Shown: positions 1 through 12,000 of the stretch, one piece after another
How positions within the stretch are numbered: the stretch's first letter is position 1
How the letters are laid out: every line of letters begins with the position of its first letter
Assembly: GCA_009792885.1 (NCBI GenBank)
Contig: WMCF01000035.1
Span: forward strand, 829,649-893,648
Source: Eremophila alpestris peregrina
Taxonomy: Eukaryota; Chordata; Aves; Passeriformes; Alaudidae
Direction: 5' to 3'
Length of the DNA: 64,000 bases
The notes under the pieces: generated by a model
Told to the model about the DNA's origin: nothing
Databases searched by the model: none
What the model saw: the letters and a program-made list of their open reading frames with translations, nothing else
Translations under genes and position numbers: made by a program

Positions 1-1464
1 TCAGAGGGAAAATTATATCAGCCACTAGATTTACTCTTAAAAATTTGGAACAGTTTCTATTTTTATAGTCCTATTCTAGACATAAAATATACATACGTCC
101 TCCTCAGGCATGAAAACAATCATATGGCCAGGAAAAATACTGACTGTTCAGAGGCAACAGAGCTCTCAAACATATAAGACAGTAAGTGGTGGAAGAAGAT
201 ACAGTGGATTTCAGCCTCCCAAAGATGCTAGTTTATGAGTGCTTTGAAAGGCAAAGCTTAAAAACAAAGTTTGTCACCTGACTGTGATCTATGTTACCAG
301 GCTTTTATATCAACAAACCTGCAATAATAATAAAAAGATGCATTATTAATACATTGGAAATGCCAGGTAGCAGCAATGTTTAAAGAGCTCTCTGGAACTG
401 GATACAGAATCTCAATGAAAATATGTCAGACTGCAGGGCCAGGCTATACATACCTGTGCTGGCACTTACACTGACAGACTTTGTGTCACTATGAATAAAG
501 AGACAAGTACACAGGTATAATGACATATTACAGTTTTAAGTACATTAGTTTAAATAAGTTAATTATCGTTGCCTGATGGGACAATTTTACAACTACAAAG
601 ACTGGGGTAACAAAGTTCAAATTTCACAATTACCAGAGATCTTCTGCTTTGCTTTTTTCTATTAAACATTCATGTCAAGGGCTGATTTTTTTATATATAG
701 GTAATGTATTTTACTGACTTAATCCCACAAATCCTACAAATCTCCAGCATCTGAGCTCCTGCATTCAACCTGAATCAGAAAATAGCTACATCTGCTGGTG
801 TATTCTAGTTTCTTTAGGGACAATCAAGATTAGATGCTATTTAATTATTGGGTTTTCTTTGTCTGGCATGTTAAACTTGCCTGGACACTAAAATTAACAT
901 TACAGTCTCCAGGCTGTTCCAATGGCAAAGAACCTTTCTGTAGGAGCTTTCTCTCATAAAAGGTTACCAGTAACCCAACCATGTTGTTGGCACCACTGCA
1001 CGAGAGCCAATGGCTCATTTTTATTAATAACAAACCCACTGCCAAAGAGAACTTCTAGTCTTGTATTTTTAGTAACAGAATCTTGGTATGGAAACAAAGA
1101 TGCATCAAGACAAGGGTTTATACATTAAGCTTTACAGAAAAGAAATGTAAAAGTCTTCAGTTCAAAGATATAGATAATCAGATCAATTTGGAGACTTGTG
1201 AGCTATTAGAGAAATAATGCTTTAAAGAGAGAATTTAAATATAGCACTGAAAAGCACACCTTTAATACTGAATTATCTACAAGAGTGATTGAACTCTTAC
1301 CTCCAGATTTAGTACTAAGTGTTTGGGCCAGCCTCATCTCTCATTTTACATGAAATAATCTCACACCTACAAAGCTCCCAGCAGACAAGGCATTTTCCCT
1401 GATTTAAATCCCATTCTTCTCTATTAAACTTTCATGAACATCTGCGGAAAAATTAAGTATGTCT
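1..1464. other. Intergenic DNA, nothing recognised
   Basis: AT-rich sequence without a long reading frame, recognisable repeat or RNA gene. The open frames near 845-1128 are under 70 codons, overlap on opposite strands and resemble no family I know, so I treat them as chance. Confidence 0.6.
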
Positions 1465-1517
1465 TTTATTGATTGGTCCAGATAGATTCCAACTTTGATG
1501 GGCCGCACTTGCTGTTG

Positions 1518-1563
1518 AAACCCACGAGTAAGTTATGTTCAAACCCAAGAGTAAGTTATGTGC
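1518..1563. repeat. Tandem duplication of 23 bp
   Basis: Two adjacent 23-bp copies, 1518-1540 and 1541-1563, differ at 2 positions. Shared core: GAGTAAGTTATGT. It lies inside the GC-rich TATA-to-AATAAA unit. Confidence 0.9.
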
Positions 1564-1626
1564 CTGAGGCTGGCAGTGAGACGCGAGCATCTCCGTGGCT
1601 CTCCCGGCAGCCAAGGGACAGAGCTG

Positions 1627-1638
1627 CCGCTAGATGGG
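1627..1638 (+). promoter_or_regulatory. CTCF-like motif (weak)
   Basis: CCGCTAGATGGG matches 10 of 12 positions of the CTCF core CCASYAGRKGGC, failing at the third and last base. It sits in a GC-richer patch of otherwise AT-rich intergenic DNA. Motif only; occupancy is inferred and a one-off match of this quality can occur by chance. Confidence 0.2.
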
Positions 1639-2001
1639 GGAGCAGCCTCGGAAACGGAGACGCTGTAGCTCGCAGCCAATGCACAGGCAATTCATTGAGC
1701 AAGTAAATCACAGTGCAGTGGGTTTATTTATAGCATAACCTTTGCCCCCCTTCCACCCCAGTACTTTTAAAAAAGTGAGCATGGGACAAACAGTAGTTAC
1801 TCAGCCATTTCGGTATGTAACCCGGCACTTCCAGCTCTGATCCTGCCAGACGAGTCTGTGATTCCTCACCGACATTTCTAATCCTGCATTTTCCTTATCT
1901 ATCTAGACTTCAGATAATGCTAGCACCCTTTACAGCAGCATAGCCAGAACGCTGTCCTTATGAGAACTCCTTGCCACAACAAAGACAGTTAGCTCGTGAA
2001 T

Positions 2002-2069
2002 AAAAACAAACAAACAAACAAACAAAACACCCCAACAACCAAAACCAAACAAAACCAAACAAAACCAAG
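2002..2069. repeat. Simple repeat (AAAC)n grading into AAAACC units
   Basis: Starts with several AAAC units and, after a short interruption, continues as three AAAACCAAAC-like units. It is followed by ordinary sequence. Confidence 0.9.
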
Positions 2070-2294
2070 TTATTTCATGTCACGTTCACAGGAAGTCGTG
2101 GAAGGCATGGAAACAGCGGGAAAAGTGTTTAAGAAGAACCTGCAAAAGCGTACTACTACACATAAGCATTTTACTCCAACAAAGCACGAGTTCGACTGAA
2201 ATAGCACAGGAAAAGATAACCTGGCACACAAAGCACAAGCAAACGCGGCAATACTAAATCTTACCAAAGAAGAGTAACAGTTATAATTGTTTTA

Positions 2295-2770
2295 AGTGGG
2301 AGCGCTGTCAGTGATCCTCCCTGAGCCGCTCTAAAGCGCTGGATCATTAAAACGTGTCCGCCAACTGCTGCCGCTGGAGAGCGTTTGCTGGGAGCGAGCA
2401 TCTCCCGCCGCGCCCGCTCCGCTGGGGGCGCCCGCGCCTCGCGGGACCGGGACCGCGGGATGGGGACAGAGGGATGGGGACAGCGGGGCTGGGACGGCGG
2501 GGATGGGGACGGCGGGATGGGGACAGCGGGATAGGGACAGAGGGATGGGGACAGCGGGATGGGGACAGCGGGGCTGGGACGGCGGGGATGGGGACTGCGG
2601 AGGCAGGAAGCCCCCGGCCAGCAGGGCGTGCGAGGACAGAGCCGGGGGGCCCAGGCTGCAGCAGCCGTGCGTGTTGGCATACAAAAGCCCTGGAGAGGGG
2701 ATGGTGCCTTCCCCAAGGGACATCCCGGGCATCCGCAGTGGTGCGAGGCTGTAACCCCCGCTTACGAAAG
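2295..2770. other. GC- and CpG-rich islet
   Basis: About 475 bp of strongly GC-rich DNA with many CpGs, isolated in AT-rich surroundings. The left part (2340-2456) is unique GC-rich sequence, the middle is a minisatellite and the right part (2600-2770) is unique again. Proline- and glycine-rich reading frames up to 151 codons exist here in several frames, but they are by-products of the repeat composition and none resembles a protein I know. An orphan CpG island, such as a promoter of a non-coding transcript or a distal element of a neighbouring gene, is possible. There is no TATA box or recognisable exon. Confidence 0.6.
2457..2598 (+). repeat. 14-bp G-rich minisatellite, 10 units
   Basis: Ten consecutive units of 14 or 15 bp based on GGGATGGGGACAGC. 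Unit starts: 2457, 2471, 2485, 2499, 2514, 2528, 2542, 2556, 2570, 2584. Variant units GGGGCTGGGACGGC (2485, 2570) and GGGGATGGGGACNGC (2499, 2584) recur in the same order, so part of the array seems to have duplicated as a block. Four or more G-runs separated by 2-5 nt make G-quadruplex formation on the + strand plausible. The unit length is not a multiple of 3, so it is not a coding repeat. Confidence 0.9.
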
Positions 2771-5018
2771 CTGTAATTGCCATATTGTTATAAGAATCCT
2801 AACTTCAGGCCGTGTGGCCACGGCTAAGTAGGAACCAACTCGCTGCTCTGGCCTGAGAGACGCTGACTCCTCTCCAGACGTCTTCTGCCACTTGCTACAC
2901 AGACAGACAAGTACTTTGCTGCCCCTGAGTTAGAACAACATAGTGCAATTTGCTTTGAATTGGTTTAATCTCTTGGATTTTGGACGTTTGAAATTTTAAC
3001 TTTAGGACAACAGCCACAAAGTTTCTACTCAGTCCTTAACTGCTTTGTTAAGGTAATGCAAACACACTCAGATAATTGGCAAAAGTTGGATTACAATTTA
3101 CTTTTCACATCTAACACATTCAGGCAGGGAAGCAAAGTACACTCAAGTGTTTTCTGAAAATACACTGCCACCAGAAGCTGCATCAACATTTTCAGAACCC
3201 AACTGATCTTACATTGACTAATTATTGTGATCTGTTCAGGCATCAATGCACAGCTAAAAATGACAAATATTATCAATTTGTTCAAGAAGTTGCCCCATTC
3301 TGAAAGTAAAAATGGCATTACAATATCAAAATAGGTGTAACACAAAGATTAGCAGAGCATCCAGCCCGAGAGTTCTTGAATGTGTTTAATAAGTAAGTCT
3401 GCACGCTCCTTTGCTACAGTTGTCTGATTTGTGTTATGACTTGTCACCAAATTTTAGGAAGCCCATGACCCAAACATTATCATTCTGAACCTTGGAAACA
3501 AGAAACTGTTAAAACATCCTTGACTGGAAAATTGTAAGATTAAGAAACTTTTTCAGGCTCTGAATTATCAAATTAGCATATTTTTAAGAAATATAAGATG
3601 TATGGCAAAGATAAAGAGTCCTAATTCATCATTCCATTAAAGATTACTTTAAAGATTATTTTCTTCTTGATGCATGAACAGAACTCAATATTGCTTAGAG
3701 AAGGAAATTAACAAAACTGACTTACTTCACCTCATTCTGCAGATGGCAAACAAATATGACACCAGTCAGAATGCTGAGATAGTCTGCATTTCTCATCAAT
3801 TACTCATCCTCATTAGAAACAGGTTTTGTAACATTTAAATGGGTTTCTTACTTACTTTGTTAGACTATTACAAGAGCACAACACATAAAAATTACCCAGT
3901 TTTTAGATTACTATTGATCTTCCTTATGCACCACTTAAGTTCTAAAATGATGCCAAGTCCTCCATTCCTTTTAGACTTATTTCTGCTACAGATATATGAT
4001 GTACTGCGTTTTGACAGCAATTGAGATCAGGCTGTGGCAGCCAGTATTGATTCAGGAGTTAATGGAAGAGGCAAATAATTACCACAAGCTACAGTGATTT
4101 CAAAAGTTATTTCTAGAATTGATATCTTTTGCAAAAATTGGTGATTTAAATGTTAAGGATAAGTACATAGCTTTTTTGGTTTTTTCTTAAAGGATAAATT
4201 CTACCTGAGAAATGTGAAAATAATTCAGCACAGAAGTCTTTCTAGAGCACTCAGTTATTAATTAAATGAAAAGCTAACAGTCAAGTAATCAATTTCCTCA
4301 ACAAGATTCATGTGACCTATGAACATGTGCTACCTAAACTCGAGATTGCATTACACAGGAAAGATCTCTCACACAAAATTAAGTAGCTGTCATTCCCAGG
4401 CCCTGCTGAAGAAGGGAGTCTAATGAAGAAGCTCCTGCTGTTACTGCCTGGGCTGCACTCTGTGTGGCAGCCTTCCAGCATCTGCAGGGAGGTTATTAAA
4501 GCCACAGCAATGGGAGATACTTAATGTGCATCACTGGGATGAACACAGTCCAGAAAGCTGATAGCATACATATGAAAACAGAATTCTGTACCTTAGTGCA
4601 AACACCCTTCTTGGCTACATAAGCTAATTCTTCTACCAGGGTCTTTCATCATGGACAGCTCCTGATTTTTTGACTGACACCAAAGCTTATTGGGCTTTCA
4701 AAGCACAAACGTAGCTGGTAACTTCTTCAGATCTTTTGGAACACAGTGTAGATACACCACTCTTCAGCTATCAAACATTTAGTTCTCAGATCTCAGCATC
4801 AGATGTTCAGTCTAAGAGTAGTTACAGACACTACAAGAGCCAGGGGTGTATTTCCTGTACTCCTGGTCTCTTCACCACAGAACCTGCTTTAACTTGTGTG
4901 TTCCCTTTCTGCTTCTGTGCTTCTCCATCTCTAAAAATAGGTTTTAGCAGTTGCAACATTTCTCTATTTGTGGGTATGTCTACATTACAATATCATGCAA
5001 ATATATACAGAATATATA
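2771..5018. other. Intergenic DNA, nothing recognised
   Basis: AT-rich. A frame at 3091-3345 on the minus strand (84 codons) has no recognisable domain and no promoter context. No repeat family was identified. Confidence 0.5.
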
Positions 5019-5046
5019 TATGATTCTATATAACCATAGAATCATA
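5019..5046. repeat. Inverted repeat at the CR1 3' terminus
   Basis: TATGATTCTAT (5019-5029) and ATAGAATCATA (5036-5046) are perfect reverse complements with a 6-nt spacer. The right arm is the terminal ATTCTATG-type tail of the minus-strand CR1; the left arm is an inverted copy of that tail just outside the element. Confidence 0.85.
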
Positions 5047-5352
5047 AAATATCTTGAGTTGGAAGGGACCTACAAGGATCATCAAAGTCCAGCTCCTGGC
5101 CCTGCACAGCACCAACAATCACACCATGTGCCTGTGAGTGTTGTCTAAGCAATTCTTGAACTTTGGCAGGTTTGGTGCTGTGACCACTGCCCCAGGGAGC
5201 TGTTCCAGTACCCAACCACCCTCTGGGTGAAGAACCTTTCTCTAATACCCAACCCAAACCTCCCCTGACACAATTTCATGCCACTGCCTCGGGTGTCATC
5301 ACTGGCAGCCAGAGAGAAGAGATCAGTGCCTGTCCTTCTGCTTCCCCTTACA
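5034..5352 (-). mobile_element. CR1 non-LTR retrotransposon, 5'-truncated
   Basis: Read on the minus strand, this is the 3' end of a chicken repeat 1 (CR1) element. It has the block encoding the RT C-terminal tail (the stretch translating as RFGLGIRERFFTQRVV), then the 3' UTR with GGTCCCTTCCAACTC and the terminal ATTTTATGATTCTATGG. Only about 320 bp remain, which is usual because most CR1 copies are truncated during reverse transcription. It is good evidence of an avian or close sauropsid genome. The 5' boundary is approximate. No intact protein is encoded. Confidence 0.93.
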
Positions 5353-8340
5353 AGAAAGCTGCAAAATTCCAAAGAAAGTGCAGAATTCCACTAGAAGAAA
5401 AGGTGCTACACAGCATGAATAGAAGAGTCAAAAAAAAATCTGTTATTTACTGTCTTTTCTCTTCATCACAGCCCAGCACTTGTCTCCCTTCATCCCCCCA
5501 GTAACTTATTATAATTCTTTCTCAAGTAGTCATAAAATTGTAACAATAACTTTATTTCTTCTATTGAAAATGTACACTGATAAAACCCATCATTCTTGCT
5601 GGAAAAGAAACAACTCAGTTCAGGGGGTTTCATTTAATTCAAAACATTAACAAATCTAACATTAATAAAAGTAAAACCAGCCTTAAAACCAGTTTGTCCC
5701 AGGTCTTAAATTTGAATTTCCAGTTCTTTATTGTCCCTTCAAAATTATCTCTGTGGTCAATAAGGAATGTTGTGAGCTCTTTTAATCCCACATAAAGGAT
5801 GTTGCTGCAACCAGAAGACACATAAGTGAAGTCAAACTGCAGGTAAGCAAACAGCCCTCAAGGAGGAAGACAAGTGTCTATCGCTTGTTTAGCAACCAAT
5901 TCAAATGTGTCCATACGCCAGTGTTTGGTCTGGCACACAGCTCAAGAAGTAAAGAAATTAAATAGGAACACTGTCACCTGCCAGACCTGAGGTACTGAAA
6001 TCCCTTGTAAAATAACTGGACAGACAATGGAAGAAGAAGGAGGAGGGACTCAGAGGCAGCAATTAGGACGGAGCTACACTTTGCCATAAACTTTTCAAGA
6101 ATGGGTGGAAATTCTCCTCTGCCAAGGAGTTATAAGACAATGGTGTGCTCTAAATATCTTATTTTGTCACTTGTGATGGGTAAACCTGAAATTCTGACCA
6201 AAATATACAGAGAAACTCTTTGATTTATGGCTATTGTAGATAATTTTAAAATATAGGAAGGAATCCATAACCTCTCTGCGGAAGTATAGTACAGGGCAAG
6301 AATGACTTTCCAAAAGTTTTGTTAGGACATCTAAATGCTTGTGTAGTTGAAGAATATTGGGACTCTACTTCTAAAAGAGGTATAGACCAGCCCAAACCTG
6401 TAGAAACCAATCTCTACTTCTATACTGTATTTCAGTATTTACTAGTCAAACTGTCTTGGTTAGCTAAGGAAGAAAATTATTTTAGGGACTGAAATTAATA
6501 TCCTGAGCCATGAAGCTCACCAATACAGAAAATGGCAGAATATTCACAATGCATGGGCCCAGTTCACTAAAGATCCACATGTATTCATTGAAAGAAAAGC
6601 TTTTCCATTTGCAACACAAAAAGGAAAATCAGTGCATTTACAGCTTAATAAAATGAAAAGTGGGAATTGTTTGGTTGTATTTTACTTTTTGGTGCAAATT
6701 ATTGCCACTGTTGCAACAAAGTATAGATGTGAGTCTAAACAAAGTATTTCCTACTTATAGGATATTTTCTGATTAGGTCCATAAATATTACCACTGTATC
6801 AATTGAAAAAGTATTTTAATTTTGTCATGAAACAGGTCACTACTTTATTTTAGCTGTTGTAAAGGGGTTAAACTCTGATAAAGAGGAAAGCAGTGCTTCA
6901 GAAAATTAATCCAATTTTCTTCCCTAACTACATAAACTGTTGCATATTTTTTCCCCTCTAGCAATCTCATTTTCATTGTTTCACACTACCACCCAGAATA
7001 GTAATTTGGCTTTGAATAATTCCTCTCATCATAATGCAGATGACAACACCAAACGATAGAGGCACATGCCACAGTGAATGCAGCAGCTCTGGATGAAAAT
7101 GCAGACTCTTGTATGCAGAGCCAGTGCAGCATGTGGTTTTTATTTTTCAGCTGTTTCCATCAGATTGAAAATTCCACAGACTACAGAACTCTGAATAATT
7201 TAGAATGCTGCTTGGAATACTTTTTAGCCGGAAAAATATATAAAGAGAGAGGGAAAATGACTTAATTTTAGTTTGCTGGATAGATTTGATTCCTAAATAA
7301 TAGTGTCTTCCTAGGGAGGAGAGACTAAGTGCATAAAACATGCCAGTTCAGGAGAACATATTGATTCACTATATTAATGAGACTCCAAAGCAATTTCATC
7401 TTTGAACAAGCCCAGCAGCAGGGCTATTTCTCTGCCTCTGTGACAGGAAAGGAATGAAAACTAAGCTGTCGACTTGCTTGACTACTCAGAACTGACAAGA
7501 CTGAGGTAGGTGTAGAATAAATTAACCTGCAATTGCTTTAACAGCAATGTTGGGGAACCAAACACCATGGCAGCCGTTAGTTGCAAAGAAATGGCTAAAC
7601 CTATTTATTCAAATGCATTGGTGATTTAAGTGTTTAAAGAACATGAGTTAACTGTTTTAAAAATTCTATTACTTACAGGTATCTCTTGAGTTAAAGAGCA
7701 TGAACCCAGCAAGGGAGCAAGGTTAAGCTCAGATTTCTCATTATGCCTCTTTCTCCATCTCCTCTGCATGTGTCATCCTCAGCTGGAGTCAAATTCAGAA
7801 ATGGTACTTATGTTGCACACCGTTTTTCAAACAACTATTTTACCAAATATAAAATACATCCTAAAGAATCCCACATGAAATAAAAAATAAAATCTTCTGC
7901 AAATCCTGTTTGTCTAGATCATATCCCAATGAATAAAACAGGAGGACTTGAAATTGTTTTTCAGGATCAAGCCCAAATATTCAGCCCTCACCTCAATGCC
8001 AGCAGCTCCCACAGAATCTGACAGGCACCATGCACTCATTCCAGAGGCAGAATCTGGCAACTTGCTTTTACCCTAAAGTCCAGTTTGCTGTGAAATAGAA
8101 ATATACTGCAGCAAAATCAAGCTCCTGCAAAGACAATGCTCAGTCAAGAAATTCAGAACTACAGAATGCCCAAGTGTGAATTTCTTATGCAGTTTCTATT
8201 TTGCAAATATTTGCAAGTCATAGTTTCAAGGCTAGGCTGCAGCTCTAGCAAGAGGCTGACAAGGAACCGAACTGTGGTAGCAATAATGTTCTTTTTCTGA
8301 AGAGCCCCTCCGGGCCTTCCCTCGCTTAGACCTGTCAAGT
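5353..8340. other. Intergenic DNA, nothing recognised
   Basis: AT-rich with only short reading frames. I see no gene, RNA gene or identifiable repeat. Confidence 0.5.
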
Positions 8341-9000
8341 CTCATTGCTGTGAGTCGATGACTCACTCAATCAGACCTCAGCTTATGCACTTCACACTTC
8401 TGCCTCAGTCTGCATTCCATGGATCTGCGGGGCTGGGATTCTCCTCTGGATCTCCGCTGTGCCTGGTTCGTGGTGGCTCAGAAGGAGCAGACGTGGCAGC
8501 AGTGCACATTCTCCAGCTGCTGCCTGCAGCTCTGTGCTTTCCCACAAGCACATGAACCCGGGACACGACCTTGAGCACACCAGATGCACAACCTTCTCCC
8601 TCATCAGCTGGAGTCCAGTGAGTCAGCGTCAGTATCTGCTGAAAGATTCCTGCTCGGAGCATCGACCGAGGGAGCAAAGGGAATATAATCCTACAATCTC
8701 TCCATGTCTAATTACACAGTGCTTGCACTCACGTGGAGCCTAGCAGAAGCAAACAGCCAACACTGCCAGATTCATGGGGACTGGTAACAAGTCACCAACT
8801 TGACTGCAACTTTCCTCAGCTCCAAGCAACAAATGGAGCTCAATCACTGACTGAGGGAGGAATGCCCGTGCTTCCAGCTTTGCTTCTGAGACTGACTGAG
8901 GCTGGAAGCCCTGCACATCATGAAAAGCCAGATAACTCGTCTCCTCTGTTTCTCAAAGCCATGACTGAATCAAAGGGCAAACCTTGTGTAGATTCTCATC
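8341..9000. other. GC-richer block with AP-1 and NF-E2-type motifs
   Basis: Moderately GC-rich segment. A 17-bp palindrome (arms 8350-8356 and 8360-8366, spacer GAT) contains a perfect AP-1 site TGACTCA (8359-8365). A second site, TGAGTCAGCG (8619-8628), is on the minus strand a full match to the NF-E2/MARE consensus YGCTGASTCA. Reading frames of 90-95 codons occur on both strands (for example 8459-8743 and 8733-9020 on +) but resemble nothing known. It could be a distal enhancer or an exon of a non-coding RNA. AP-1 heptamers occur about as often in the whole window as chance predicts, so the claim is weak. Confidence 0.25.
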
Positions 9001-12000
9001 TGTATTCCAATTTGGACTAGACTCCCATCTCAAGGCATAGTGGAAGACTATTCAGTAAGAACTAATTATACTTATAAATCACATCCTTTACTGATTGTAA
9101 TTACACAGCTTGAGCATTAACTTTCTGCACTGGACTTTCATGCTGTATGTTACTTCATTTGGTGACACACTCCTAGGACAAATGGAAATACAAAATAAAA
9201 AAAGCTGAAAATCATAAACTCAGGGAAGCCACATTAATTTATGCATCCATCTGGTAAGTCCTGCTATTTGTTTCTCACACAGCACTTAGCAGACGATAGC
9301 AATTTTCTATGGTTCAAACCACTTCATTATTTCATTAGCACTTACACTGATTAATTAAAATGTCATGTTGAAAAGCACAAAAGCATAAATTCTGTTAAAT
9401 AGGGAGTTTATTATCTTCATCACAGCCTAAAATTGATGCCTTGATTGAATTTTCTGCAAAAGCTGCACTACTAAGCTATGAGAATTTGTAATGATAATTG
9501 TTGTTTAGCTCAGAGCCCAGAGTCAAAGGATTTAACCTTTCACTCACGAGAAAAATTGTTTTCCTCATAGTTGGAGAGAAAAAGTAAAATCATGACTCAG
9601 GTGTTTCCTTAAACAACACAAAGAAATAAATGAAAAAACCCCATAGATCACACCAAAAAAAGCCCATGATTTTACAGGATGGTGGGGAAGGGGAGAAGAG
9701 GGATTTGCACACAATATTACCACACTTGAATCCTGTATAAGTGTATTTGTGATGCAATGTATTTTAGAGATCATCCACAGGGAAGCTTAAGCAAACAGAA
9801 GACAAATCTGAATGGCTCTCAGACTGCTAACATTTGCATTTCACTTTCACATGCTGATCAAAATGAAAAAAACCCATAGAACTGGACCACCATTTTAAAT
9901 TCTGCCTTGCAGAATCTTTCAAGGTCCCAAAATTAGTGTTTTTTTCCCTCTGCAGTGAAAGAAGAAAACAATTTCTGTATTTCTGAAACAACACAATCTA
10001 AATTCCTGCTCTAATATTGGAATATAGATTATGACTATTTACTGTGAATTATCATCCTACACAATTCTAAGTAAGGTAGAGCATGGTTTTAAATGGGTTT
10101 TTTCACACATGTCTGTAGCCCTACTTTTCAAGCTGTAGTCAACTAAGAGGCTATAATTTATTCTTTAAATATCTCCTGCCTATTTCTAAGAATTTTCACA
10201 TTAACCAATAATTGTACTGAAGAACTAATTTCCACAAACTAGATCTGCATATTACCCAGCAATATTAGTGCTGTCTCTTAAGAACCTTTTTTCTTCACAT
10301 GGAAGCAAGTTTAAAGTCTTAGAAGAAAAGCTTATTTTCTAGGCTTGTATGTAGCAAGAAGGATGTAGTGGACTTCTACATCAGTGATTTCTTCTTGAAA
10401 AGCCAGCTTGGAAGGACTCAATACCTAATCACCAGAATCTAGCAGGATAGCACACGAAAATTTGGAAGAGCAATGTATTTTCTTCCCTCTTGTTGGCTAG
10501 GCAGCATTTCACTGGACTGACACTCTATTCAGAATGACCAGGCTGGATAGAAAGCTGAGAATTTCAGCCATGGTGAAGACACACACACTCATAAAACTGC
10601 ACTGCTTCCAGCAGCCAAGCTAAATTACCCAGGTTTTAGAAGGGCACCTCCATGCAGCAAGGCACAGGATTTGGTGTGCATTGAGTAAGTACCAGTTTAC
10701 AGAGAAAAAAAACACTTAGAAAAATTTTCCTCTTCCAACAACCTCACTTGCCTGTGAGAGTGGCTGAAATAGCCTTTGCAGTTAAAGGGGGCAGGATGAA
10801 TGTCTTTGATGGTTTTGGGCACACACTCAAAGCATTCTGAAAATGTAGCAAACATGAAAGGTTACCTTGAAAGCAAACAGCATCAGCCAGTCCGCTACCA
10901 AGCCACAAAAGTACATCCATTAAGGATCTTGTAATGTCTTATTTGGGAAAGCTGGTAAGTGTCAAATCAATGAAGATATAATTTTAGATCACTGAGTAAG
11001 AATGCAGCAAAAATATTCTAGTCTTTTTTGAAAAAAACAGGCCAATTCTTAGAACTAGAAAAAAAGTATTGTCTCCTATTTTACACCAAGATGCTACTTT
11101 TTGAATAATTTGTATACAGAGTCAGGTCATAGAGGATTTCACAATTCTACAATGAAAATGTAGTAGAGGCTGAAAACATAGAAATTAAATGCAACTGCAT
11201 CTCACAGCATGAAAGTAATGTACATGAGGGGTCTTTCCTCTTTCACAGCCCTGCAGAAGAGAGCAAGAACACTCAAGATCATCAGCCTCCAGAAACTTCT
11301 CCCAGAGATGAGAACCCAAATGAATTTCACAGAACCATCATTTGTCTGTGCTCCGTTCTTTCAGCCATAAAACTGTTCCTTGCCAAGGAAAACAGATCAA
11401 GTCCTCTGGCACAACTGTGATTTCCTGACCTCAGTCCTGATTTGCCCTTCATCAGATGGCATGGTTTTAGGGTCACCCTGACTGGCATTATGTGAGAAAG
11501 CCCCAGATGGATTTTACAGCTTTCAGAAAAGCACTTTGCCTTATCCTAGCACTGCCATTGTGCCAATATCTGAGAAAGCTGTGATGTAAAGCTGACTGTT
11601 GTTTCTGCAGCAATAACATTTGCCAGTATTTACTCAAGGAAGAGGAGTGGCAGATGGTTACAAATGAGTCATTGGTAAATAATGCAAGAACATTTTTTAG
11701 CTCACCCTGAAGTAATCCCTTGGGATAGCTGAAGATCCCTAGGAGAGAGACAACACCAATTCCATGGACATAGATTTAAGGAGAGTCTTAGCAAATTCAG
11801 AAGTAGAATCCTTATTTGGAGTAAATTTTATGCTGCTTCTTTGTCTCATCCCCATCTATGTTTCCAAATAATTTTTATTAACTACATTTTTGCAAACGTT
11901 TGTAGTCCTGGAAGTCAGTGTTCCAAAAAGCTCAAATCAAGCTCCATAGTATCATTACCTCATAAATAATTTTCTATACATAAGTGAGTGTAATGCTTTT

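Larger units (their letters stand above)
1465..1732 (-). other. Small TATA-to-AATAAA unit, possibly LTR-derived
   Basis: On the minus strand a TATAAATA box (1725-1732) is followed by about 250 bp that is clearly richer in GC than its flanks and then by an AATAAA poly(A) signal (1465-1470). A CCAAT-like ACCAATCAA lies just before that signal. The layout is that of a very short transcription unit or of a decayed LTR carrying promoter and poly(A) site. No long reading frame is present. The sequence begins with TGT at 1460 and has ACA at 1790-1792, which would suit LTR ends, but only a few bases would follow the poly(A) signal, which does not fit an LTR well. The nature of the element is unresolved. 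Confidence 0.3.

Noticed and set aside
2261..2783. Pro/Ser-rich minus-strand frames of about 150 codons
   Set aside because: They are produced by the G-rich minisatellite, whose 14-bp unit is not in register with codons.
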